Assembly: GCA_028714015.1 (NCBI GenBank) | Contig: JAQTNG010000008.1 | Coordinates: 1 to 32,619, forward strand | Origin: Elusimicrobiota bacterium | Lineage (GTDB): Bacteria; Elusimicrobiota; Elusimicrobia; UBA1565; UBA9628 | Direction: 5' to 3' | DNA length: 32,619 bases | In this document: in pieces, positions 27,167-32,619 of the stretch | Position numbering within the stretch: the first letter of the stretch is position 1 | Layout of the letters: every line of letters starts with the position of its first letter | Made by a program: the position numbers and the translations under genes | The notes under the pieces: generated by a model | Told to the model about the DNA's origin: nothing | The model's database searches: none | The model's input: only the letters and a program-made list of their open reading frames with translations

Positions 27167-28650
27167 TGAATCTTGGAATTCTATTCCTGCTTTTCCTTTC
27201 CGCGAGCTCCCATGCCGGGCTGCCCGCCGTCCTGACCTCCACCGGCACCGTGGAGACCGTGACCAAGGCCTCCTCCAGCACGGCCACCAACGACGGCCCC
27301 ACCTCGCCCAACCGCGTGCTCCCGGGGGAGCCGCCCAAGCGCAAGAACTACCTCATACCGGCCGTCGAGATACCGCTGTTCCAGTTGACGCTCAACGGCT
27401 ACGACCGCCTCGTTTATGGGGAGGCGGACTACGGCTCGACCTTGAACACCGGCTGGAGCCACGTCCGCAAGGGCCCCTGGGTGGTCGATCAGGATGAGTT
27501 CGCGATCAATCAGCTCGGTCATCCGTATCAAGGCTCCATGTACTACGGTTTCGCGCGCGCGTCCGGCCTCAACTTTTGGGAGGGTTTGGTCTACAGCAAC
27601 GTGGGCAGCTTCTTCTGGGAAACCTACGGCGAGACCACCAAGCCCTCCATCAACGACCAGGTCGCCAGCGGCAACGCCGGGCCCCTCATCGGCGAGCCCC
27701 TTTTCCGGATGGCCAACCTCGTGCTCGAGGGGGGAGGCGGCCCGCCCGGCTTCTGGCGCGAGCTGGGAGCCGCGTTCATATCGCCGCCGACGGGTTTGAA
27801 CCGTCTCCTGTTCGGGGAGAAGTACGCTCCGATTTTAAAGAGCCGGAACGCGGCGACCTTCATGCAGATTCAGGCCGGCGTCGGCGTGAATTCCAAGATC
27901 AAGGATCCGGGCAGCGCGGGCGTCATCGGCCGCAACGCCGTCGCCGCCGACTTTGCCATGGCCTACGGCCTGCCGGGCCGCGAAGGCTATCTGTACCTCC
28001 GGCCGTTCGACTACTTCACCTTCGAATTGAGCGGCCTGCGCGAAAGGCGCTCCGACTTCGCCAACATGATGACCCGCGGCCTCCTGTTCGGAGATAAATA
28101 CGAACTGGGGGATGACTATCAAGGCGTGTGGGGCCTCTACGGCTCCTTCGATTACTATTCCCCGCAGGTGTTCCGGTTCTCCACGACGGCCGCGTCCCTG
28201 GGGAGCACCTTCGAATGGTGGCTCTCGCGAAAGGTGGCGCTCCAGGGCACGGCCCTGGCCGGCGTCGGCTACGGCGCGGCCGGGACCATCGTGCCCCAGG
28301 ACGATGAAAAGGACTTTCACTACGGCGCCGCGCCGCAGGGCCTGCTGTCGCTGCGCTTCCTCTTCGGCACGCGGGCCATGATCGACGCGACCGGGCGCGG
28401 CTATTACGTCACGGGCCTGGGCTCCAGCCGGGCTCCCGGCGCGGAAAGCATCGGCCGCCTGAATTCCTCGTTCTTCGTCCGTATTTTCGGCCATCACGCC
28501 GTCGGCGTCAGCTACGCGCTCACGAGCCGCGAGGCGAAGTACGCCGGCGCGGGCATCGCGTCTCGGCACCAGCTGGTAGAGACCGTCGGCGTCGCCTACA
28601 ACCTGCTCGGCGACGTCCATTTCGGAGCGGTCGGCTGGGGTAGGAATTAA
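27163..28650 (+). CDS. DUF3943-family outer-membrane-associated protein
   Basis: The 495-residue protein has a signal peptide (MMNLGILFLLFLSASSHA) and a Thr/Ser-rich linker. The DUF3943 core follows: DQDEFAINQLGHPYQGSMYY, then FARASGLNFWEGLVYS, SFFWETYGETTKPSINDQ and LIGEPLFRMANLVLEG. The C-terminal half has alternating strands (FEWWLSRKVALQGTALAGVG, VRIFGHHAVGVSYALT), so a barrel is likely. The N-D-F/HPYxGS pattern is the family hallmark. It is the last gene of the five-gene operon (GlsB, PAP2, PAP2, PLA2, DUF3943) and ends one base before a strong terminator. Confidence 0.85.
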   Translation: MMNLGILFLLFLSASSHAGLPAVLTSTGTVETVTKASSSTATNDGPTSPNRVLPGEPPKRKNYLIPAVEIPLFQLTLNGYDRLVYGEADYGSTLNTGWSHVRKGPWVVDQDEFAINQLGHPYQGSMYYGFARASGLNFWEGLVYSNVGSFFWETYGETTKPSINDQVASGNAGPLIGEPLFRMANLVLEGGGGPPGFWRELGAAFISPPTGLNRLLFGEKYAPILKSRNAATFMQIQAGVGVNSKIKDPGSAGVIGRNAVAADFAMAYGLPGREGYLYLRPFDYFTFELSGLRERRSDFANMMTRGLLFGDKYELGDDYQGVWGLYGSFDYYSPQVFRFSTTAASLGSTFEWWLSRKVALQGTALAGVGYGAAGTIVPQDDEKDFHYGAAPQGLLSLRFLFGTRAMIDATGRGYYVTGLGSSRAPGAESIGRLNSSFFVRIFGHHAVGVSYALTSREAKYAGAGIASRHQLVETVGVAYNLLGDVHFGAVGWGRN

Positions 28651-28688
28651 AAAGGCCGGGCCGGGATCGAATCCCCGGCCCGGCCTTT
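28651..28688. terminator. Bidirectional terminator between convergent operons
   Basis: Perfect 15-base arms AAAGGCCGGGCCGGG (28651-28665) and its complement (28674-28688) flank an eight-base loop. The AAA and TTT ends give a short U-run in both directions, so it can serve the DUF3943 gene and the opposing coiled-coil gene. Confidence 0.85.
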
Positions 28689-28703
28689 CCCGCCGCCTCG
28701 AAG

Positions 28704-29081
28704 CTAGTCCTTGGCGGCTTCGTCGTACGCCTTCTTGAGCTCGTTGATGCCGTCGTCCACGCCGGCCTTGAAGCTGATCCAGGCCTTGCCGCTCGCGTGC
28801 CGGAGCTTGGCGAAGTCCCTCTTGGCCGTCTTGCGCTGGGCCTTGAGCGCCGCGAGCTTCTTGTCCATGCCTTCGCGCGCCTCCGAGCCGGCCGCCTTGG
28901 CCTTGAGCTCCAGGGCGTCGATCTTGCCGCTGAGCTCGTTGAGCTCGGCGTGGGCTTTCTTGACGTACTCGGCCTTCGTCTCGGCGATCTTAGACGGAGC
29001 GCTCTTCGACTCCGCGGCGTTCAGCTGCGTCGAGGGCGCCAGCGCGCAGACCAGCGATACGGCCAGAATTAAACTTTCCAT
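28704..29081 (-). CDS. Exported coiled-coil protein
   Basis: With the ATG at 29081 the protein has 125 residues. The Shine-Dalgarno AAGGAG before it is strong. An upstream in-frame ATG at 29114 lies inside the previous gene. The N-terminus MESLILAVSLVCALAPSTQLNA is a signal peptide. The rest is helical and highly charged, with heptad-like Leu and Ala spacing (AELNELSGKIDALELKAKAA, then LAALKAQRKTAKRDFAKLR). It resembles Ala/Lys-rich periplasmic stress proteins, and no family can be named with confidence. It is the last gene of the six-gene operon. Confidence 0.68.
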   Translation of the reverse strand: MESLILAVSLVCALAPSTQLNAAESKSAPSKIAETKAEYVKKAHAELNELSGKIDALELKAKAAGSEAREGMDKKLAALKAQRKTAKRDFAKLRHASGKAWISFKAGVDDGINELKKAYDEAAKD

Positions 29082-29098
29082 ATATATCTCCTTTCCGT

Positions 29099-29650
29099 CT
29101 AGGGATAGCGCCACTCGTAGGTGCGGCGCTTCGTTTCCTGCTCGTCGTTGAATTCCCGGTGGCGCTTGGCCTGGTCCGCGCGGAACGCGCGCGTCAGGCT
29201 CCGGCGCTCCCAGAAGCCCTTATCCGCGAGCGTCGCCTCGAATCCCTTCTTCTCCTCGGCCTCGCGCAGGTCGAACTCGCGCTTGGCCGCGGCGCTCTTT
29301 TCGCCGAAATGCCGCTCGTCTTCCTTGAGCTTGCCGCGCAGCTCGCTGCCGAGCGGCGGAGGCGGCGGGGCGATGGGCTTCAGTATCGGCGCCAGACCCG
29401 GCACCGTCGTCGTCGAGACCGCGGCGGGCGGGACCGGCAGAGGCTGAACCGGCACGACCGGCAGCACCGGCGCGACCGGCAGAGCCGGCGCAGCCGGCAC
29501 GATCGGAAGAGCCGGCGGAGGCGCCGGGATCGGAGCCGGCTGGCCCGGAGCGGCCGGAGTCTGAGGCGTTTGCGTCTGCTGAGCCGCGACGGCCGTCCAA
29601 AGGAGCATGAGGCAGCCCGTCGCGAGGCCGGCGCGATGTCGCTTGATCAT
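29099..29650 (-). CDS. Exported protein with Pro-rich linker and charged helix
   Basis: The 183-residue protein has a signal peptide (residues ~1-23). A long Pro/Ala/Val-rich stretch (about 24-100; for example PVLPVVPVQPLPVPP) would extend through the periplasm. The C-terminal part (about 103-183) is charged and helical (LKEDERHFGEKSAAAKREFD, then EEKKGFEATLADKGFW). The layout recalls TonB-like or peptidoglycan-spanning linkers, but no TonB box or LysM is visible. The ATG overlaps the stop of the 55-residue frame (ATGA). Confidence 0.65.
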   Translation of the reverse strand: MIKRHRAGLATGCLMLLWTAVAAQQTQTPQTPAAPGQPAPIPAPPPALPIVPAAPALPVAPVLPVVPVQPLPVPPAAVSTTTVPGLAPILKPIAPPPPPLGSELRGKLKEDERHFGEKSAAAKREFDLREAEEKKGFEATLADKGFWERRSLTRAFRADQAKRHREFNDEQETKRRTYEWRYP

Positions 29651-29814
29651 AAGCGCTGCTCGCAGCCGCGGCGCTTATCCGCGGCCCTGGCGCGCTGGAG
29701 CTGCGGCTTGAGGCCGCAGCCCGAGCGTGCGACGACGACCGCGTCCGAGCGCTTGGCGGCCATCCAGGACTGACTGACCAGACTTTGCTGAAGGTATCTT
29801 CGGATGCAGTTCAT
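29647..29814 (-). CDS. Small basic 55-residue protein (short ORF)
   Basis: A minus-strand frame starts at the ATG at 29814 and ends with a TGA that overlaps the next gene's ATG (ATGA). The peptide begins MNCIRRYLQQSLVSQSWMAA and ends RAADKRRGCEQRL. It is cationic, with about a dozen Arg or Lys and three Cys. An AAGGAG lies 15 bases ahead, farther than usual. The start-stop overlap and the place inside an operon argue that it is real, but no family was recognised. Confidence 0.5.
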   Translation of the reverse strand: MNCIRRYLQQSLVSQSWMAAKRSDAVVVARSGCGLKPQLQRARAADKRRGCEQRL

Positions 29815-29843
29815 ATGTCAGGGTGCGCACTCCTTGTTCGCGG

Positions 29844-30422
29844 CTAGAAATGATGATTCAACGATGCCGTCAGCATGAATCCGTTGTCGCTGAAATGACG
29901 GCCCGCGGGATGAGCGAGGTCCTCGGAGTTGATGTCGCGGGTCCAGAGATAGCGGTAGGAGCCGTCGATGGACCAGAACTTATTGAGGGACAGCTTCAAG
30001 CCCGCCCCGGCGTGAGGGCCGAAGCGGTATTGAGTGCTCTCGTGCGGCGCGCGAACGTGGGTGTAGTACCACCCGCCGCCGCCGAGTATGAACGGCGTCA
30101 GCCGGGAAGAAGGCATCAGGTAGACGAGGAGCGAGGCCTGGACGGGATACACGTCCACGACCGTGCTGCCGAAGGTCTCCTTGCGGTAGTCGATCGACCC
30201 CTCGAGCGCGAGCATGTGCGAGAGATGAATGCGCAGCTGGGCGCCCCCGCTCAGCGCGCCTTCGCTGGCGTCCTTGGGGCGGAAATACATGGCCCGGCCG
30301 CCGAGCGAGACGCCTTCGGCGATCTCGCTGTCGGCCGCGAGGACCCGGATGGGCGCGAACACGGCCGCCGCGAGAACCAGCGCCGAGATCCCTCGGCGGA
30401 AAAGACGGTCGTGGGTTTTCAT
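29844..30422 (-). CDS. Outer-membrane beta-barrel protein (OmpW/OmpA-like porin family)
   Basis: The 192-residue protein has a signal peptide ending near VLAADS. Alternating strands follow, such as GVSLGGRAMYFRPK, SGGAQLRIHLSHMLALEGS, VYPVQASLLVYLM, LTPFILGGGGWYYTHV and YRFGPHAGAGLKLSL. The final residues NGFMLTASLNHHF end in Phe, as BAM-recognised barrels do. It is most like an eight-stranded porin-family protein. The ATG overlaps the ferritin-like gene's stop (ATGA). It ends 29 bases before the small basic frame. Confidence 0.75.
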   Translation of the reverse strand: MKTHDRLFRRGISALVLAAAVFAPIRVLAADSEIAEGVSLGGRAMYFRPKDASEGALSGGAQLRIHLSHMLALEGSIDYRKETFGSTVVDVYPVQASLLVYLMPSSRLTPFILGGGGWYYTHVRAPHESTQYRFGPHAGAGLKLSLNKFWSIDGSYRYLWTRDINSEDLAHPAGRHFSDNGFMLTASLNHHF

Positions 30423-30976
30423 TTGTTCTCCTTGAGCAGCGACGACAGATCGTCGGCGTGCTCTTCTTCCTTGGCGAGTATGCCTTCCAGCATGACCCGG
30501 GTCGTCGGGTCGTCGTTGCCGATGTAGCGGATCATCTCGCCGTAGCTGTCGATGGCGATGCGCTCGGCGATGAGATCCTCCTTGATCATCTCCGCCAGGT
30601 CCTTGCCTTCCGCGTACTCCGAATGGCTGCGCGTCGCCAGGCCCTCCGGCGAGAAATCCGGGGCGCCGCCCAGCTGCACGATCCTTTCGGCGAGCAGGTC
30701 CGCATGGGCCTGCTCCTCGGCGGCGTGCTGAGCGAACTCGGCCGCGACGCCCTTCGCTTGAATCCCCTTGGCCATGAAGTGGTGGCGCTTGTATCGCAGG
30801 ACGCAGACGATCTCGGTCGCGAGCGCCTCGTTGAGCACCTTGATGACGGTGTCGCGGTCGGCCTTATATCCGGCGGTCACGGCGCCCTTCTCGATGTGCA
30901 GGCGCGCGCGATCCCGGAGCAGCTTGATGTCGCTCAGGAACGGCTTTCCGTCGACGGCGCTGTTCGTGTGGTTCAT
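30419..30976 (-). CDS. Ferritin-like (bacterioferritin-type) di-iron protein
   Basis: The 185-residue protein is a four-helix bundle. Metal ligands are visible in VLNEALATEIVCVLRYKRHH (first Glu), AAEEQAHADLLAERI (Glu and the His of ExxH), AERIAIDSYGEMIRYIG (Glu), and AKEEEHADDLSSLL (second ExxH). The order matches bacterioferritin-type domains, though the N-terminal ~45 residues are extra. It may store or detoxify iron. There is no signal peptide, so it is cytoplasmic, unlike its operon partners. The start overlaps the YtxH-like stop (ATGA). Confidence 0.85.
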   Translation of the reverse strand: MNHTNSAVDGKPFLSDIKLLRDRARLHIEKGAVTAGYKADRDTVIKVLNEALATEIVCVLRYKRHHFMAKGIQAKGVAAEFAQHAAEEQAHADLLAERIVQLGGAPDFSPEGLATRSHSEYAEGKDLAEMIKEDLIAERIAIDSYGEMIRYIGNDDPTTRVMLEGILAKEEEHADDLSSLLKENK

Positions 30977-31287
30977 TTGAGCTGCTTGTCGATGTGCGAC
31001 CAGGCGCTCTTGAGGTCGGCGGTGATGAGCTTGAGCTCGGCCGCGCTGACGTTCTTCACGCGTCCGAAGCGCTCCACGGTCTCCGTGATGAGCTCGTTGT
31101 ACGCTTCCTGGTTGACGCTATCGAGCTTCTCCATCTTCTCGAGGACCTGCCCCTTCAACTGAAGCGCCCAGCCGGCGATCGTCTCGCGGTTCTTGGCGCC
31201 GCGCTTTCCGTACAGAAAATAAGTTCCGGCCGCGGCGAGCGCCGCCAGACCGATCCCGGCTCCGATCATCTTGTTCTTGGTTTTCAT
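30973..31287 (-). CDS. YtxH-like membrane-anchored small protein
   Basis: With the ATG at 31287 (Shine-Dalgarno GGAG eight bases upstream) the protein has 104 residues. A glycine/alanine-rich membrane helix (MIGAGIGLAALAAAGTYFLY) is followed by a short basic patch (GKRGAKNR) and a charged amphipathic helix (about residues 40-95). YtxH-type stress proteins share this shape. A GTG at 31299 would only add four residues. It is the first gene of a six-gene operon and lies downstream of the composite element. Confidence 0.75.
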   Translation of the reverse strand: MKTKNKMIGAGIGLAALAAAGTYFLYGKRGAKNRETIAGWALQLKGQVLEKMEKLDSVNQEAYNELITETVERFGRVKNVSAAELKLITADLKSAWSHIDKQLK

Positions 31288-31328
31288 TTTAATCTCCACT
31301 CGCGGTCCATTGCGTCGGACTCATCAGG

Positions 31329-31395
31329 AGTATACGCGCGCGCCGGACTTGAGGATATTCGGAGTTGTACTCGGCGCGGCGCGTAGAATTACGCA
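31329..31395 (-). promoter_or_regulatory. Composite element and promoter of the YtxH/ferritin operon
   Basis: On the minus strand: TGCGTAATTCTA (31395-31384), 13 bases, GTACAACTCCGAATA (31370-31356), 21 bases and TATACT (31334-31329). Both spacings equal those upstream of the gene at 23432. The -10 lies 41 bases before the ATG at 31287. No -35 is visible, which supports an activator. Confidence 0.6.
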
Positions 31396-31661
31396 GAAAT
31401 TCGGTTGTCGTGATACGACCCAGCAGGAAGCGGGCTAGGTTCGCCAGCAGGCGGCCAAGACGAACGTCGGGCCGCCATGTCGTGAATGGACAGCGCCGGA
31501 GTTGGGAATCAGTCTTGAGAATGGATGCTCCTCGCGCTCATCTTTGCCCCGCGGGTTCCTTAGTAAGCGCGGAAACAATCTTGCGCGCTTGCGCTTCCGC
31601 GCTCGCGGCCGAGGCTCAGTGGTTTTGATCGCGGCTCCGTAATTTACCTGCCCGAGCCTCG
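31396..31661. other. Gene-poor stretch with one hairpin
   Basis: No convincing gene is seen between the YtxH promoter region and the collagen-like promoter. Short frames here lack codon bias, Shine-Dalgarno and recognisable features. A stem of nine bases (AGCGCGGAA at 31566-31574 with TTCCGCGCT at 31595-31603, 20-base GC-rich loop) is the only notable structure. It could be part of an untranslated RNA, but that is speculative. Confidence 0.3.
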
Positions 31662-31702
31662 TGGAATTCCGCATTGGCCGGAGCCTCTGCCCGCGGTACG
31701 CT
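31662..31702 (+). promoter_or_regulatory. Promoter with GAATTCCGCA box for the collagen-like gene
   Basis: TGGAATTCCGCA (31662-31673) directly abuts TTGGCC (31674-31679) as a -35, with 17 bases to TACGCT (31697-31702). The spacing is identical to 24871-24911. The ATG at 31741 follows with the Shine-Dalgarno GGAG a few bases ahead. Confidence 0.55.
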
Positions 31703-31740
31703 TATGAGGAAATGCGCGTGACTGGAAGAAATGGAGAAAC

Positions 31741-32619
31741 ATGTCAGCCCGGAAAATAATCTTTGCATTCATCCTCGTGGCTCTAAGCTCGGGCCGCGCC
31801 CGCGCCTTTCCTCAGTTTCTTCTCTACCAAGGGCGCTACTCGAACAATGGCGTCGCTCCCACCGGGACCGTGCCGATGGAGTTCCGTATCACCAATGGCA
31901 GCGTCGCCGGGTGCGGCTCCGCCGCGAACGGGACGAGTTTGTTTTGGACCTCCGGACCGCAAAGCGTGGCGGCGAGCAACGGCGTCTTCGCTTATAAGCT
32001 CGGCATGCAGGCCGATCAGGTCACGCAGGACCAGGGTTTCTCCAACATCAACTGGGCGGCTCCGGGCGTCGCCTTCACCATCGACGTCTGCGTCTCCGGC
32101 GCCTCGCTCGTGCCTCATGAGCCCATCGGCTCGGGGGTCTTCGCTCTTTACGCGAGCTCCGCCGGCTACGCGGCCTCGACGACCCTTGACTCATCCAGCG
32201 TCACTCTGCAGGGCAACACTTTCAATGCTCCCAATCGTCTGGTGAAGCTCGACGCCTCGGGGAAGTTCCCGGCGTTGGACGGATCTCAGATCACGAATCT
32301 CGCCGCCGGACTAACCGGAGCGACGGGCGCAACGGGTTTGCAGGGCCTGACCGGGAATGCGGGAGCCGCGGGCGCGGCGGGAGCGGCAGGAGCGCAGGGT
32401 TTGCAGGGCCTGACCGGGAATGCGGGAGCCGCGGGCGCGGCGGGAGCGGCAGGAGCGCAGGGTTTGCAGGGTCTGACCGGGAATGCCGGAGCCGCGGGCG
32501 CGGCGGGAGCGGCAGGAGCGCAGGGTTTGCAGGGCCTGACCGGGAACGCCGGAGCAGCGGGCGCGGCGGGAGCGGCAGGAGCGCAGGGTTTGCAGGGTCT
32601 GACCGGGAATGCCGGAGCC
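31741..32619 (+). CDS. Secreted collagen-like surface protein (3' end beyond the window)
   Basis: The frame is open from the ATG at 31741 to the window edge (293 codons). The N-terminus MSARKIIFAFILVALSS is a signal peptide. A globular domain of about 175 residues begins FPQFLLYQGRYSNNGVAPTG and includes VPMEFRITNG, LFWTSGPQSVAASNGVFAYKLG and SNINWAAPGVAFTIDV, the beta-rich domain common in exported repeat proteins of these bacteria. From residue 199 it is Gly-X-Y collagen-like, in a 21-residue unit of seven triplets: GLQ, GLT, GNA, GAA three times, GAQ. A trimeric fibre with a distal domain beyond the window is expected (inference). The Shine-Dalgarno is GGAG. Confidence 0.85.
   Translation, partial: MSARKIIFAFILVALSSGRARAFPQFLLYQGRYSNNGVAPTGTVPMEFRITNGSVAGCGSAANGTSLFWTSGPQSVAASNGVFAYKLGMQADQVTQDQGFSNINWAAPGVAFTIDVCVSGASLVPHEPIGSGVFALYASSAGYAASTTLDSSSVTLQGNTFNAPNRLVKLDASGKFPALDGSQITNLAAGLTGATGATGLQGLTGNAGAAGAAGAAGAQGLQGLTGNAGAAGAAGAAGAQGLQGLTGNAGAAGAAGAAGAQGLQGLTGNAGAAGAAGAAGAQGLQGLTGNAGA
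32335..32619 (+). repeat. 63-bp tandem repeats encoding collagen triplets
   Basis: Four full copies (32335, 32398, 32461 and 32524) and a partial fifth (32587) continue past the window edge. Copies 1 and 2 are identical. The others differ by silent changes only (for example GGC to GGT-type third-base changes). The units keep the reading frame. Confidence 0.95.

Noticed and set aside
31365-31674. Short frames of 79-88 codons in the gene-poor stretch
   Set aside because: They overlap each other on both strands, lack a Shine-Dalgarno, and overlap the composite promoter element or lie in unbiased sequence.
32335-32619. CRISPR array
   Set aside because: The repeats have no spacers, keep one reading frame and encode Gly-X-Y triplets.

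Overview
The window reads as a GC-rich, densely packed chromosome segment of a Gram-negative-type bacterium. There are outer-membrane beta-barrels, lipoproteins and signal peptides, but no tRNA, rRNA, CRISPR, phage or transposase gene. The mix of a fused trp/aro supercluster, a TPR receptor kinase, a DUF3943 protein and a collagen-repeat surface protein with a 'LLYQGRYSNNG'-type N-terminus suggests Elusimicrobiota or a similar lineage. This is an inference from gene content, not a phylogenetic result.

Region 1 (1-10452) starts with the 5' end of a divergent secreted or membrane protein. An eleven-gene aromatic cluster follows on the plus strand: trpB-trpA-aroF-aroA-aroE-aroC-aroK-aroB-aroQ-trpE-trpG. 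Most neighbours share a few bases at stop and start (ATGA or GTGA). It encodes all seven shikimate steps to chorismate, anthranilate synthase, and the last tryptophan enzyme. trpD, trpF and a functional trpC are absent. A 19-bp palindrome sits just before trpE. A 21-bp-arm hairpin closes the cluster against a convergent EamA transporter.

Region 2 (10525-19263) holds mixed housekeeping and accessory genes. These are the EamA exporter, a truncated TrpC-like protein without its catalytic residues, an HTH-type regulator, an EVE-domain protein, a spermidine-synthase-like protein, a Ser/Thr kinase with an exported TPR domain, a NYN ribonuclease coupled to a sarcosine-oxidase-like flavoenzyme, a CsgG-like lipoprotein and a four-helix membrane protein. 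A second palindromic hairpin (25-bp arms) lies at 18063-18115. Many genes here lack a Shine-Dalgarno and have a -10-like hexamer 5-11 bases before the start codon, so leaderless mRNAs are likely.

Region 3 (19313-31702) starts with aconitase A. It continues with what looks like an envelope or stress island: DUF3185, a YvlD-type membrane protein, outer-membrane barrels, an lmo0937-type and a GlsB/YeaQ-type miniprotein, two PAP2 phosphatases, a PLA2-like lipoprotein, a DUF3943 protein, and a six-gene operon on the opposite strand with a YtxH-like protein, a ferritin-like protein, a barrel and exported coiled-coil proteins. Copies of one DNA box (GAATTCCGCA) recur at fixed spacing in its promoters. 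Two promoters also share a larger composite element. This suggests one unnamed regulon and is the most interesting signal in the window.

Region 4 (31741-end) is the 5' part of a secreted collagen-like protein with nearly identical 63-bp repeats. Its promoter carries the same box.
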